Source: Cymbomonas tetramitiformis (Eukaryota; Chlorophyta; Pyramimonadophyceae; Pyramimonadales; Pyramimonadaceae). From it: a stretch of DNA of 62,074 bases. The DNA is taken from the NCBI GenBank assembly GCA_001247695.2, contig LGRX02027684.1, positions 1 through 62,074 of the forward strand, written 5' to 3'. The notes below the pieces were generated by a model. That model was not told where the DNA came from. It did no database searches and saw only the letters and a program-made list of their open reading frames with translations. Both the position numbers and the translations under genes were made by a program. Positions 1 through 11,782 of the stretch are shown here, one piece after another (the first letter of the stretch is position 1; every line of letters begins with the position of its first letter).

Positions 1-130
1 ATCAGGCCCATCTCACCAAATTACCACCTTCGCGGTGCCGCAGGGGATCATCAGGCTCATCTCACCAATTTGCCACTTTCGCGGTGCCTCATGGGATCAT
101 CAGACCCCTCTCACCAATTTACCACTGTCG
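1..130. repeat. 49-bp minisatellite, about 2.6 copies
   Basis: Units of about 49 bp containing ATCATCAGGCTCATCTCACC and TTCGCGGTGCC repeat from the window edge with a few mismatches. They lie upstream of the first readable MUTYH exon, so they are probably intronic. The array is cut by the window start. Confidence 0.8.
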
Positions 131-360
131 ATCGAGATGGTGCCTACCCCGGTCTCCACAATAGATTGTTGTTGCCAGGCCCGCCTTCGTACGCACCACA
201 TTCCTAAAGTCCCGCTTCCGACCAAATCGTCAAGGTTAAACTCACTTTGGTCACCTAGATCTAGTCACTGTGAGAACCCTCTCGTTGTCTCCAGACCGCC
301 ACGTCACATGCTATACACTTGGATGTTCGTCTACCGCATCACATGGTGTATGCTCCATTG

Positions 361-472
361 ATTCCACTCTGCCAGGTCTGTCATGCGACCGTGCTGTCAT
401 CCATCGATCACATCGGATTCCACTCTGCCAGGTCTGTCATGCGACCGTGCTGTCATCCATCGATCACATCGA
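361..472. repeat. 56-bp tandem duplication
   Basis: Two head-to-tail 56-bp units, each beginning ATTCCACTCTGCCAGG, are almost identical. They lie in the presumed intron upstream of the MUTYH exon at 536. Confidence 0.85.
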
Positions 473-535
473 ATAGGGAATGCCTGGACACGCGCTTCCG
501 ACTGCTGTTGACCCATCTCGCGGTGGTGCGTGCAG

Positions 536-3500
536 CGCGACCTTGGAGGGGTCTTCCCGCGCGAAGTGGCCGGCCTGAAGAAGGTCCCCGGCATCGGAGC
601 GTACACAGCAGGTCGATCCCTGGCGTGCCTCCTGCAGTTGCATTTGCCACATCCCTGCAACCACCCGAGATCTGGCACGATTCTCCGAGCGGGAGCGAGG
701 GGCAAGGAGCCATAGCCAGACAGTTTCCAACCTCCAAAAAAACGGCCCGCTCGCATGCTTGCCTGCCGCAAGCTCCTTGCACACCGGGGGAAGGCAGCCC
801 CTCCCCAGGCAGGGCGGTTATTGAGAATAACGTCTCAGACATGTGTGGAACGCCCCTCGAGTCGGGTGGTACCATCCATGTTGGGACATGGAATACCATC
901 CATGTCCACCGTTGTGACAGTATAAGATAACTTTTTACGATATTCCCAAAAAATCTGACTGGACCGATGGAAGCTCCTAGTCGAGACCTTGCTAATTTTG
1001 AAATAATTTTGAAAATCGGACGGTGGAATTCTTTGTAAATTCAATTCAAAGTTTGGTCGACGGTCTAGAAAAGACATTGGTGGTGTTCATCTCGAGTGCC
1101 ATGGTATTTGGCCGAATATCATCCTCCACAGACGCCATTCTCAATATCCGCCCTGCCAGGGAGCATCCACGGCTCACAGTTCTCAAGAAACCACGATGTC
1201 CGAGTGACACGGCCGGCTGGCGATCCGTGCGATCCACTGTAGGGGCTATTGCATCCATTGCTTTCGAAGATGCCGAGCCGCTGGTGGATGGAAACGTGGT
1301 GATCCCCGTCACCTCCGCCTCTTCCCTCTCCAGGCCCTCTGCAAGGGGGGTCGTGCGCTCCCGGGCCCCACGGTGTAGCCGTGCCGAGCACGTGAGGAGG
1401 CGCCAAATAGGCGCCACTGACAGGTGCACAAGTGACATCGAAGAGGATATACACATGCCGCTTGCCGAGCACGCGCTGCCGTGTCACGCGGTGCCGCAAT
1501 CTTGCCTGGAGCAGCACGCAACGCAGACATCACTCGCTTCCTTTACCCGCGCAGCCGCCGCTGATTTCATTTTGGGAAGCACATGTGCTTTGCTGCACGA
1601 CGCGCCGCCTGCGGAGCTCCTCTGCGTTCTATTTTCTTGTTACCTACCAATGTGGTGCACGCTGCTGTGCACGCATGATGCAGCATGATCGTGCTGACGA
1701 ATAAGGCGCATGCACTGTCACTTCTTTGGTATACATGTGATGTCGCTGGTCTGCGCCAGGGAGCGCTCGCCGATGCTGAAGGCAAGGCAAGCGAGGGAGG
1801 GTGGGGCGTGGCGTGGCGCTAGGTCAGGGTTGTGTCGCGGCTGCGCACCGTCGGTGGTGATCCCACCAAGAAAGAGGCGATCACAAAGCACTGGTGCGTG
1901 TGGTACATATTTATCACCTCTGCAAGAATTGCACCGGCGTCACTGCCTCTGGCATTGCAGCGGCCACGTCCTTCTCGCTCATGGGCCCGCCCGACCTGCA
2001 ATGCTGCCGCGCACTGTGACTGCACGAGCGCCTTCTACCTCCGCCTCCTCGTGAATGCCACCTCTTGTGCATCATCCACCTTCAAGATGACTCCCCGGCT
2101 GTATGACTCGAATTGCCACCTCTTGTGCATCATCCACCTTCAAGATGACTCACCAGTTGTATGACTCAAACTGCCACCTCTTGTGCATCACCCACCTTCA
2201 AGATGACTCCCCGGCTGTATGACCCGAATTGCCACCTCTTGTGCATCATCCACCTTCAAGATGACTCCCCGGCTGTATGACTCGAATTGCCACCTCTTGT
2301 GCATCATCCACCTTCAAGATGACTCCCGGTTGTATGACTCGAATTGTCACCTCGTGTGCATCATCCACCTTCAAGATGACTCCCGGCTGTTTGACTCGAA
2401 TTGCCACCTCTTGTGCATCATCCACCTTCAAGATGACTCCCCGGCTGTATGACTCGAATTTCACCTCTTGTGCATCATCCACCTTCAAGATGACTCACCA
2501 GTTGTATGACTCAAACTGCCACCTCTTGTGTATCACCCACCTTCAAGATGACTCCCGGCTGTATGACCCGAATTGCCACCTCTTGTGCATCATCCACCTT
2601 CAAGATGACTCCCCGGCTGTATGACTCGAATTGCCACCTCTTGTGCATCATCCACCTTCAAGATGACTCCCCGGTTGTATGACTCGAATTGTCACCTCTT
2701 GTGCATCATCCACCTTCAAGATGACTCCCCGGCTGTATGACTCGAATTGCCACCTCGTGTGCATCATCCACCTTCAAGATGACTCCCCGGCTGTTTGACT
2801 CGAATTGCCACCTCTTGTGCATCATCCACCTTCAAGATGACTCCCCGGCTGTATGACTCGAATGTGGTCCGCCAAGCGATCTGTGTGGCGCGCCTTCTGC
2901 ACGCCCTTGACTAGACAGCAGGCCACTCTTTGTGTATCGCACCCCTTGCAGGCCACACGTTTTGCACGACGCCCCTTGTTTGACACCCCATGTTTATGCC
3001 ACCTGTTCTGCATGCCGCGCTTTGTGATGGGACATGTTAGGATACGATGCCCATGCTCGCGGGCGCGAAGGCGGAGCGGACCACGGAGGGGCGAGGTGTG
3101 TACAGGGAGCTGGCAGGGGAGCTGGTGCACCAAGCACGCCCTGGCGACCTCAACCAGGTGCAGCCCTAGGATCGCGGTGAGCATCCAGTGGTGCATGCGG
3201 CCCAGCACATGGCGCAGTGGGTGGCAATGGGCGTTGTGCGGATTGCAGCAAGCGTTCGGGTGCTGTGCGGGGCTCTGCTCTTTAAAGCCTCGCCTGCGAG
3301 AGGCCGGCGAGGGTGCGTCGTCCGGCAGAGGCACCCTACTTCAGTTGTGGTGGGTTGTGTAAACGATAGGAATACGGGTGAGGGATTCGGTGGGTTGTGT
3401 AGACGATAGGAATACGGGTGAGGGATTCGGTGGGTTGTGTAAACGACGGGTGAGGATATAGGAATACGGGTGAGAGATTCGGTGGGGTGTGTAAACGATA

Positions 3501-6500
3501 GGAATACGGGTGAGGGATTCGGTGGGTTGGGTAATCGATAGGAATACGGGTGAGGGATTCGGTGGGTTGTGTAAACGATAGGAATACGGGTGAGGGATTC
3601 GGTGGGTTGGGTAAACGATAGGAATACGGTTGAGGGATTCGGTGGGTTGGGTAAACGATAGGAATACGGGTGAGGGATTCGGTGGGGTGTGTAAACGATA
3701 GGAATACGGGTGAGGGATTCGGTGGGGTATGCAAATAGGTCTTAGGAGAGGCCGTTGGCTGTTGCGGCAGGGTATGGACTTGTGCAAGGAGCGTACAGAG
3801 CGATACTCGCGCTGCACAAGGAAGTGAAGCAGGCTGTAGCCTGTGCGCCGGGGGTAAGGGGGTAAGGGGACACGGTGGGCTTTACAAAGGGGGTTAGGGG
3901 GTGCTCCAGGCTACACGGGGGACAGCTCACGGCCGTGCGAGGTAGATGCGAGGAGAGCCTGGACTAACGGCGGGGCAGGGCATGATAGGCACTGATGGAG
4001 CTCGGCGCCGTCATCTGCACCGCCAAGTCGCCCACCTGCTCGAAGTGCCCCGTGCAGGTGCATCCGCAAGTGCCCGCTGTTATGCGCAGGTGCATCTGCC
4101 TGCTGTCCTGCCTTCAAATCTGCAGAATATTCTGTCCTGCCTTCAAATCTGCAGAATATTCTGTCCTGCCTTCAAATCTGCAGAATATGCTGTCCTGCCT
4201 TCAAATCTGCAGAATATTCTGTCCTGCCTTCAAATCTGCACAATATTCCGTCCTGCCTTCAAATCTGCACAATATTCCGTCCTGCCTTCAAATCTGCACA
4301 ATATTCCGTCCTGCCTTCAAATCTGCAGAATATTCTGTTCTGCCTTCAAATCTGCAGAATATTCTGTTCTGCCTTCAAATCTGCAGAATATTCTGGGGTT
4401 GTCTCTGCGATTTCAAGGCAGGCGTGTTCCTCTCCACAGCGGGACTCGTCGCCGGCAAGATATTGCTGCTCACTGGGAAGGTGCACTGTACACGAGCAGA
4501 GAATGCTGGGCTTGGTTGCCGATACCAATGCAGCAAGCTCTGTCGCCACAGGCTGCATATTGGGCTGCAGGCGGGTACTTGACAGTGCAGGGGAGCTGAT
4601 GTTGGAAGGGGGGCGCTGCTGGGGAGGTTTGATGGCAGGACCACTGCTGGGCACTACAAAAACAGCAAGAGGGGAAGGCGGCGAGCGGGCCCCACGCCCC
4701 CCTTGTAACTGACTTCCCTCACAAGAAGATAAAGGTTGCGCTGGCCCTTGCACCAGCTTCTCATCTACCCCCTCACACTTTCCCTCCTCGCGCTGTGCCA
4801 CCCTCACTCCGCCTACAGCACATGTGTGCGGGACGATTCTCTTGAGTGCATAGATGATCGGTCGTTTGCACCCTTCGATCCATCAAATGCCGTGGCACTT
4901 TGGCACATCTACGGGCGTGCTGCTTGCATGTCTCGGAATGGCCTTCTGGCAGAGGTGATCGATGCCACCCCACGAAAACTATGAACGGTGTGTTAGCACT
5001 GCGGGGGGTGGAAACTGGGTGGTTCCGCCGCGAGGCGCAGTGGGTCGGCTGATTGTGCCGCTGCACAGTGTTCTGATGGGGTGACGGGGCGCAATCTGGC
5101 GATTCAGGCTGCGCCACGTGAGGAGGCGGTTGCCATCAGCGTCGTGGATCTTCAAACTTCCGGTACACACCAAATACCCTGGCACGCCTTCTTGTCGGGA
5201 GGGTTGATCAGAGTGAGGGGAGAGGCGCTCAAACCAATGGCGGTGCCTATGCTGGCTCGTCGCAGGGAAGGATGGAGCCTCTTGTGGGAAAGTGGAGCGC
5301 TACACACTGCTCGTTCGCCGCCCGGATAAAGGTCTCCCACTTCGCTTTCTGCTCTTCTACAATGTGCATCATCGTTCGCACCCCTTGACGTGTGGCTTTT
5401 CGGGGTTCGCCGGGCACACGTGGGCAGAGGCGCTGCGACACAATTAGATTCAGTGGCGCCCGGGGTGTTGTAGCAGGCTTGCTGGCGGGGCTCTGGGAAT
5501 TCCCATCAGTAATTGTGGAGGCTGGAAGGTATGCTGCTGGTGGGGAACCCCGACTTCCTATTAGTCGGAAGGTCCGTTGCCGGTGTAGCTTGGAGAGTTT
5601 TCCCGGTCATCGCGGTGTTCGGAGGATGCATTGTTGGCTTGGGGGTTTCCCATTGGTTATCGCAGAGGACGGAAGGTATCCTGCTGGTGTGACCCCTGAA
5701 GTTTGATTGGTTTCACGGAGAGGGAAGGTGTGTGCTTATGGTGTGATTCCTGTTCCATCGGTCATCGTTTAGAATGAAAGGTATGCTGCGGGCGGGACTC
5801 CTGGAGTTTCACCGGTCACCATGGAGGACGGAGGGTATATTGCGGGCGGGACTCCGGGAGTTTCACCGGTCACCATGGAGGACGGAGGGTATGCCGCGGG
5901 GCGGGACTCCAGGAGTTTCACTGGTCACCATGGAGGACGGAGGGTATGTTGCGGGCGGGACTCCTGGAGTTTCACCGGTCACCATGGAGGACGGAGGGTA
6001 TGCTGCGGGCGGGACTCCTGGAGTTTCACCGGTCACCATGGAGGAAGGAGGGTATGCTGCGGGCGGGACTCTTGGAGTTTCACTGGTCACCATGGAGGAC
6101 GGAGGGTATGCCGCGGGCGGGACTCCTGGAGTTTCACCGGTCACCATGGAGGACGGAGGGTATGCCGCGGGCGGGACTCCTGGAGTTTCACTGGTCACCA
6201 TGGAGGACGGAGGGTATGCTGCGGGCGGGACTCTTGGAGTTTCACCGGTCACCATGGAGGACGGAGGGTGAAAGCTGTGCACGCCACGTCCAATCGGCAA
6301 TCTGAATGTGCCATAATAACTTCGCAAACCGGGCGCGCCACGTCGATTGGATAAGTGTTTATGCTCCCTGGTGGTGAGGGGAAGTTGCACGTGGGGACAG
6401 GTCTCTGGAGGATGCCCGAGCAAACACCGATGCATACCTAGTGCGCCCACATGATTCCATATAATCTCCATCTCTTTCCTCCCTTGGAAAGACTTTTCGA

Positions 6501-7952
6501 ACAGCAATTTTCGAAAGTAGGCTAGAGGTGCTCGGGTGTTAGTGGTTGCCTGGCTTGGTGATCGTTGGCTGGAGCTGCTCGGGTATTGATGTGCTCCTAG
6601 CAAGCTGAGCCTAATAAGCTCAAATAATATAAGCTCAAGGACGTTGTGGAATGCCTCCGTATGTTTGTAGGGAGGCTTGATGCCCACCCAAACGTATGCC
6701 GGATCGGCCCCGTGGTTTGCAGGCAAGCATTGGAGTCAATGTGAATTCTGTGGATTCCACGTCAGCGGTGCAAGCGGGTAAGAGAGGCAACAGCAAGCGG
6801 CGCAAGCTGGCAGCTGGTGAGAACATCGCTGTGTCTCGTTGCACAGCATGCTCTACGCTTGATTCCGTGTTGCATTTCACTGCTGACCTGTTTACTTACA
6901 TGATAGCGTGTTGTACGCGAGTTTATGAATATTGCCCCCAACATGTTTTTACTCCCTTCACTGGCGCGATCCAACAAGGACGCTCAGAAGAGAGGCTTTT
7001 CCTTAAGCACTCCTTGACTACTTACTTGATACAGTATGGTGATTTATTATAGGTGACACATCAATGCCGCTCAATTTAAAGCATAGTGGGTTGGGGTGTC
7101 AGAGTATTAGAGAAATGCCATTAAGGGAGCAGTGGTGCACTCTAATGTGCTAGTTTGGCTTCACAAGCAGAGCAGCTGAAATTAAACTGATATGCGGTGT
7201 TGGTTGCCCAAACCCTGATAAGCTGAAAGATGCGTGCATTGCTGCTGCGGAACAGGTGGAGAGCTGGAGAGACGGATGGTGTTCCAGTCGAGGGAGCCAG
7301 TAGGGGAGGTTCTTCACATATTCTCACACATCAGGTGAGATTTTGACTCCACATCCAGTCCTCCCAGCTTCATTCCACAATATATCAACAAACCTTGCTC
7401 TTTGCTCTCAATGCCATAAGTCTCACAATGCAGATAATGCCAGGATTAGCAGAGCTCATCCAAATGCATTCTACGCTGATGCCCCCATTCATAATGTCAA
7501 GGAAGCATCTTTGATTATGTTCAATAGTCACTACGTGGTGCTAGATGGAGCAAGGGGCTGACCCTCACTGCTGTCTGGAGAAAGCTTCTGTTCACACTTT
7601 TGTGAATATTTGAATGTTGGCAAAGCGTCGCGGACTTTATCAGGAGACTTCCCAGATCGTAAATTGTGTTTTGGATCACGTTTTTTCCCTGATCGGACGC
7701 ATTTTCAAATCCCATACTTTCTCTTAGATCCGACATTTCCTCAGCACAGATTAGACTGTCTCCCTGTCAGCAACTGAAGAAATCCCCGCTCAAAAGCTCA
7801 CGGCTGCTGACGTTGCTTTTGTTGGCAGGCAGCAGATGCTAGTTGAAAGAGTGGTCATCAATGGCTCACCACCGACTGATATACCTGAGGGGCTTCGCTG
7901 GGTGCGCTGGGAGGAACTTGATCCGAAGGTGTTGACGTCGGGTGTGCGGAAG
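536..7952 (+). CDS. MUTYH: MUTYH, adenine-DNA glycosylase (5' part outside the window)
   Basis: MUTYH removes adenine mispaired with 8-oxoguanine in base-excision repair. Exons read by homology and GT..AG signals are 536-611, 1243-1298, 1823-1893, 3106-3157, 3989-4057, 5069-5162, 5266-5331, 5477-5528, about 7280-7334 and 7829-7952. In order they give the helix-hairpin-helix (VPGIGAYTA), GAIASIAF, the catalytic-Asp segment (PLVDGNV), VVSRLRTVGGDP, ARPGDLNQ, and the Fe-S loop start (MELGAVICT..CSKCPVQ). The NUDIX-like C-terminal domain follows: APREEAVAIS, LLVRRP, GLLAGLWEFPSV, GEVLHIFSHIR, and IPEGLRWVRWEEL. Codon phase is kept across nearly every junction (for example HIR into QQM). The exon with the last Fe-S cysteine, one exon between 5528 and 7280, and the final exon were not found. 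The N-terminus with the catalytic Glu lies before base 1. Introns carry four minisatellites. XPA lies convergent downstream. I see no break in the exons found, so the gene is probably functional. Confidence 0.9.
2057..2863. repeat. 58-bp minisatellite, about 14 copies (MUTYH intron)
   Basis: About 14 tandem 58-bp units contain GCCACCTCTTGTGCATCATC and AAGATGACTCC. They differ by a few substitutions and 1-2 base deletions. The array fills the middle of the intron between exons 1823-1893 and 3106-3157. ORFs across it on either strand arise only from the repeat. Confidence 0.95.
3350..3733. repeat. 40-bp minisatellite, about 9.5 copies (MUTYH intron)
   Basis: Units of 40 bp carry TTGTGTAAACGATAGGAATA and CGGGTGAGGGATTCG. 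One unit near 3445 has an insertion. Each unit holds a CGG|GTGAGG string that resembles a 5' splice site. The array lies in the intron before the Fe-S-loop exon at 3989. Confidence 0.93.
4103..4395. repeat. 29-bp minisatellite, about 10 copies (MUTYH intron)
   Basis: Units of 29 bp read CTGTCCTGCCTTCAAATCTG followed by CAGAATATT. Each has a pyrimidine-rich stretch followed by CAG, so every copy looks like a 3' splice acceptor. The array begins 45 bp after the donor of exon 3989-4057. The exon carrying the last Fe-S cysteine may lie just beyond it. Confidence 0.93.
5781..6270. repeat. 54-bp minisatellite, about 9 copies, resembling a MUTYH exon end
   Basis: Nine 54-bp units (18 codons, all frames open) contain CACCATGGAGGACGGAGGG and TATGCTGCGGGCGGGACTCC. 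They lie 250 bp downstream of exon 5477-5528. Each unit resembles the 3' part of that exon together with its donor (GTGGAGGCTGGAAG|GTATGC), and degenerate copies are visible between 5530 and 5780. One unit carries an extra G near 5900. Confidence 0.93.
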
Positions 7953-8776
7953 GTGCGCTCAGAAAGACCTTGTCGGGTTTTGAAAGCTTGTCAGCTGTCA
8001 TGGACAGGCCATTTTTCATGTGCTCTACCTAGAGTTGATCTACATATCTGATAACAATACCAGCACATGTTACCCGGTATGAAATAGGGTCTCTTGACAC
8101 CTAACCCGAGGGTAACTCTAGGAGTTATGTGCAAAGCGCAGCAGTGCATACCCAACACCAATAGGATAGATGTGCATAGCACATGAGGGCATTCCCGGGA
8201 TCGACAGGAAATTTGCACTGAGGCAAAAGTGCACACCGAGGGTCAATAGCAAGCCAAATGCTTGCTTCACGCTGCACGATCCCCCCGTCCTACTTTTGCA
8301 GCAGGTCAATAAAAAGGCAACTATCAGTGATCTTTGTGACCAGCGTGTGTCTTGCCATACTAACTTTCATATGAAACTTTCAGGTGCACGAGCTGATCAG
8401 CTCCCAAACAGAGTAAGAGCACATACAGGAGAAGCAATACGCGACAATGGAGAACAAGAGGACTTTGTATGATGCTGGGAGCTTGGACTAGAAATAACGT
8501 CGCACTTGGAACAGAACGAATGCTATGCAGACGAGCATAAGCTAGGAACGGAACGACTCCGTATGCTAAACACTTAAATTGTGCTATCCGGTGGTTTCAA
8601 TCTCTTAGATATCATCTGAGCGAACTACTACGTAAATCATCTCGAACTACATAAAAGCAAGGCTGCCTAAAAAGTTTTACTTATATGCCTGTAGGCGGCT
8701 TCGACTTCGGCGATTTAGGGATCCGTGAGACCCGGCAGGTGCAAATTTTTGTTGCCACCTCACGCCAGGGTGCTCA
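7953..8776. other. MUTYH 3' end and intergenic DNA, no other gene seen
   Basis: The last MUTYH exon should lie here, after the donor at 7953, but I could not identify it. No other protein match is convincing. The interval separates MUTYH (+) from XPA (-), which converge on it. Confidence 0.5.
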
Positions 8777-9310
8777 TTATAGCTCCTCGTATGTGACAGC
8801 CATGCCGCACACACTGCAGGTTTTAGTGCACGTGCCGTCTGCGTTCTCGGTGGGGGTCTCGTCATACACGTGATCATGCGGGGTGTCGTCCTCGATGCGG
8901 GCGCGGACGCTAGCGAGCTTCGCCTCCTGGGGCGCCTGCTTCTGTAGCTTCCGCTTGCGGCTCGCGTGCTGTGACATGCGCTTCTCGAACTGCCGATCCC
9001 TCTCCTCCTCTATCTGTTGCGGCCCGCCATATTTGCGGAAGGCGACTTCTTCCACCTGCCGCCTAAGATATAAGTTCATAGCGTTCCAGTTTCGGTTCTG
9101 CGGATTCGACCGGCTGAGCGTTGGCAGATTGCTGTTGGCCAGATCCGTATCTGTGAGAAGATATCGTTCCTTCGCCTTCGATTTGGGAAGAAGTTCATAA
9201 CCACTCGATTGCTTGCATTTCCGGCACACTTGCGCTCCGAAGGCATCGAATATTACTTGATCGATGGACAAGCAGCTGCATTCGTGGCAACGTCGGTCAT
9301 GGTGGGCGTT
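8777..9310 (-). CDS. XPA: XPA, nucleotide-excision-repair damage verification protein (last exon)
   Basis: XPA binds damaged DNA and RPA and helps assemble the NER incision complex in the nucleus. Read on -, the exon opens after an acceptor (CTCACAG at 9311) with a C4 zinc finger, CHEC...VCRKC. The conserved XPA core follows: ERYLLTDTDL, NWNAMNLYLRRQVEE, and an R/K/E-rich helix. The C-terminus ends HVYDETPTENADGTCTKTC then SVCGMAVTYEEL, which matches the conserved XPA tail. The ORF is intact to its stop. The N-terminal exon or exons should lie upstream at higher coordinates, but that part is poorly conserved and I could not place it. MUTYH lies convergent. Confidence 0.93.
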   Translation of the reverse strand, partial: NAHHDRRCHECSCLSIDQVIFDAFGAQVCRKCKQSSGYELLPKSKAKERYLLTDTDLANSNLPTLSRSNPQNRNWNAMNLYLRRQVEEVAFRKYGGPQQIEEERDRQFEKRMSQHASRKRKLQKQAPQEAKLASVRARIEDDTPHDHVYDETPTENADGTCTKTCSVCGMAVTYEEL

Positions 9311-10604
9311 CTGTGAGCATCGGGATCTTCAAGTCAGATGCAACCGCTCATCAAAAGCACAGCAGAATAATGGCCAACTCCGAAATCACAAAACGTGTCA
9401 CAAGGCGGCATAACGCCGCGGTGTGGTCTGAAAGTGGCAGTGCTTCGCATCCGAAGGGAGGTCGGCGTGGAAACCAAGGAAAGGCAATAACGAAAGACTG
9501 TCCTGGGTTATCGCAGTATCGGGTGCGATCCAGGCGCAAGAGTTGGAAGACATATACGATACCAATTGCTACAGCCACGTATGAGTCAAAGACGAGGAGA
9601 AGGTAAGAGGGTTGTGTAGCACTGTACAAAGCGTAGCAAGCAGCGTAAGGTGTGCAAGGAGAGGTGTCCAAACCTGCAATGAAATTTCGTTACGCGGCAA
9701 GGCGGGGATCCCTCGGTTGTGTGAAGACATATCGTTGACAAAAGTGCGGCTCACAGATCGACTTGAGATCTGCTTTCACCCATGGAAGTTGTTCCCACCA
9801 ACAAGTTTGCGAGTGTTGCTCGAGTCATCAGGCCAAAGACAAACGCGTCAAACCGAATGCGGAGGTACGCGTGAAAATTCGTACTTGCTTCGAGCTTCGC
9901 CACAGCGAACAACGTCCTGTGAGCTTTTCGGGAACGCAACACCAGCACGGATCCCCCTTTGCTAGCAGCCAGTGAGTTTCCTCTTTGAAGAAGACCTGGG
10001 AGTCGCGTTGCCTGCCACACCGTTCTGCGCAAGGGTTCTTTGCAACGGGAAAAACGAAATCCTGCTGGCGCTTGGCACTTTGCGACAAGTTCAGAGACGC
10101 ACTTCGACTTGCAATTAACCCCTCTGACACCCAAACATAGCCTCTAAACTTACCAGGTTGAGACTCAAGACTACAGATGGCACCACTATAACGACTAACT
10201 GTGTCACCACCGAACAGGAATTCAGAAGAGACCTGCACCGCACCGGCTCAATCGATGCAGTTCACGTGAAAGAACTGCAATCGGTACTGTACGAACGTAA
10301 CGTTTGGCGTGTCACAGTATCGAGCAAAAGCTACCGTATCGTTTAGAATGAATACAGTACAGTAATCGTGACACACGACAGAGCTCTGTATGCAAATGCA
10401 TGGAGCATGCACAATTGCACATTAGGAAAACAGTATAGACTCTCATGCACTGTTAAACACTGCACTGTTGGCTCAAAATGACAAATTATGACAAATTATG
10501 ACAGTATGACAGTACTGTCAGAGTATAGTACTGTATGTATATGTAGACAGAGCAATGATGACAAGCAGACTGCAGCAGAGTCAGCAGATCGATTCAAAAT
10601 GTAT
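9311..10604. other. XPA upstream/intron region, no recognisable gene
   Basis: This stretch probably contains the intron and 5' exon(s) of XPA, but no homologous segment could be read. From 10475 to 10530 there are short ACAAATTATGAC and ACAGTATGAC repeats, a motif that recurs at 52735-52975. An (AAT)n tract begins near 10605. Confidence 0.45.
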
Positions 10605-10975
10605 ACAGTAATAATAATAATAATAAAACATTTACGCTAGCAAAGGGGACAAAGTCCTGAGAGTGCGGTATCCCTGCAAAGCAGCCTAGTGAAAACACCA
10701 GGGGCTACTCCCTCTACTATAGCGCGCCCACAAAGGGGCTCAGCCCACTTTTAAGCAGGGTGACATCTAGAGAAAAAGCTAGGTGCTAAGCAAAAAACTC
10801 TAGAAGATGGAGAAGCAGCCATGGCCGGGTGAGTGGAGGGGTGGCTGAATCTGAGCGGTGGGGAGGGAAGTCGAAGAATTAAGGGGGTATTTGGAGACGT
10901 TGAGGAAGGGGGTCGGGTGGGCGGGGGAGAGGGGGGTGGTGGGGAGGGGAGGGGGAGGGCCCCTCCCTAGGGTAT
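10605..10975 (-). mobile_element. 5'-truncated LINE copy (3' UTR and (ATT)n tail only)
   Basis: On -, this fragment ends GCGTAAATGTTTTATTATTATT, a LINE-like microsatellite tail. It shares with 36807-37190 the order tail, ACATTTACGCT, small hairpins (GAC..GTC, CTGC-AAA-GCAG), AGCGCGCCC..GGGCTC, and a purine-rich G/A stretch. At 36807 the same segment directly follows the RNase H/methyltransferase LINE ORF, so this is read as a dead copy of that LINE's 3' end. It has no coding capacity. Confidence 0.65.
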
Positions 10976-11456
10976 CTAGTAACTGGTTACAGAACACAAG
11001 AGTACTAGTACGAGTACAAGTAGCTATGGCTGAGTAACGGTAAGCTGAGGGCGGGAACACAACTGAGTGATAAAAGCCCTGTCTGTAACTCAAAACACTT
11101 CTTTCAAATTTAATATGATTCAATTGTGTGTGTGTGTGTGTTCGTACACATTCTACTAGATATATGCCTGAGTATATGAACTAAATAGAAGTTGATTACT
11201 GTATCCTAGGTTATGGGCCTTATATGGACCTAAGGTAGTTGCTGAATATATTAGCTGGACTGTATATTCGGTGAGTCAGATAATCAGAATAGATAACCGG
11301 TGAGAATAATCAGTCTTCCCGTTATATGTTCGGGGTCTAGGGTTCCGGGACCGGTGACAGTCATACACCCTAACAATAGGAATGACAGTCGGGGCGTCAC
11401 TTCCAGCAGCAGTGTAGGTTACAGTCGTCATGGCTGACGCGGGGGTGTCAGAGCGG

Positions 11457-11708
11457 TCATGGGAACACTGACTTTCACCCCCCATAAGGGGGGAGGTCTG
11501 TGGTGCCCTGTGTCACCCCTCGCCTGCTCGGATGTCACTTGCAGTGCCTGCTGTTTGCTCCGCTCGTGTGTCACGGTCCGTCCGCCAGCTTAAACTCAAT
11601 TATCTTTCAGTTTAATGCGACTTTAGCCGAACCGAGAAACCCTACCTCACTGCCTTCACATTTTACAGTGCAAGCATATATATTATCACATTATCTGCTT
11701 TCACATCA
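11457..11708. repeat. Left 252-bp LTR of the outer element
   Basis: Matches 16452-16703 over its whole length. It contains an inverted motif CCCCCCATAAGGGGGG that can form a hairpin, and TGTCACCCCTCGCC next to it. Both motifs recur, diverged, near 31660-31740 and 35640-35690. Confidence 0.88.
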
Positions 11709-11782
11709 GGTCTGGACCCACCTACGTTCAGAGGTGTTGTTTCTTACGTTCCGTCCGCTTCGCGCCCTGCGATTCTATCCGA

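Noticed and set aside
1023..1688. 221-codon ORF on +
   Set aside because: Only the stretch 1243-1298 is coding (MUTYH exon). The rest is intron read-through.
2057..4395. Possible CRISPR-like arrays
   Set aside because: The units are head-to-tail without unique spacers, and the sequence is eukaryotic.
4410..4600. Candidate MUTYH exons for the last Fe-S cysteine (for example SKLCRHRL near 4535)
   Set aside because: The CX5C spacing and codon phase could not be satisfied together with visible splice sites, so no exon was assigned.
5774..6726. Long repetitive ORFs on both strands (for example TPGVSPVTMEDGGYAAGG repeats and a 287-codon - ORF)
   Set aside because: They arise from the 54-bp minisatellite, which is open in all frames, and lie in a MUTYH intron.
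6730..6815. Possible MUTYH exon with GG|GTAAGA donor
   Set aside because: A good donor, but the phase from exon 5477-5528 gives an early stop and the encoded residues do not match the NUDIX-like domain.
10605..10700. Hammerhead-ribozyme-like CTGAGAG..GAAA near a retroelement
   Set aside because: The conserved CUGAUGA core is absent and the copy at 36807 does not keep the pattern.
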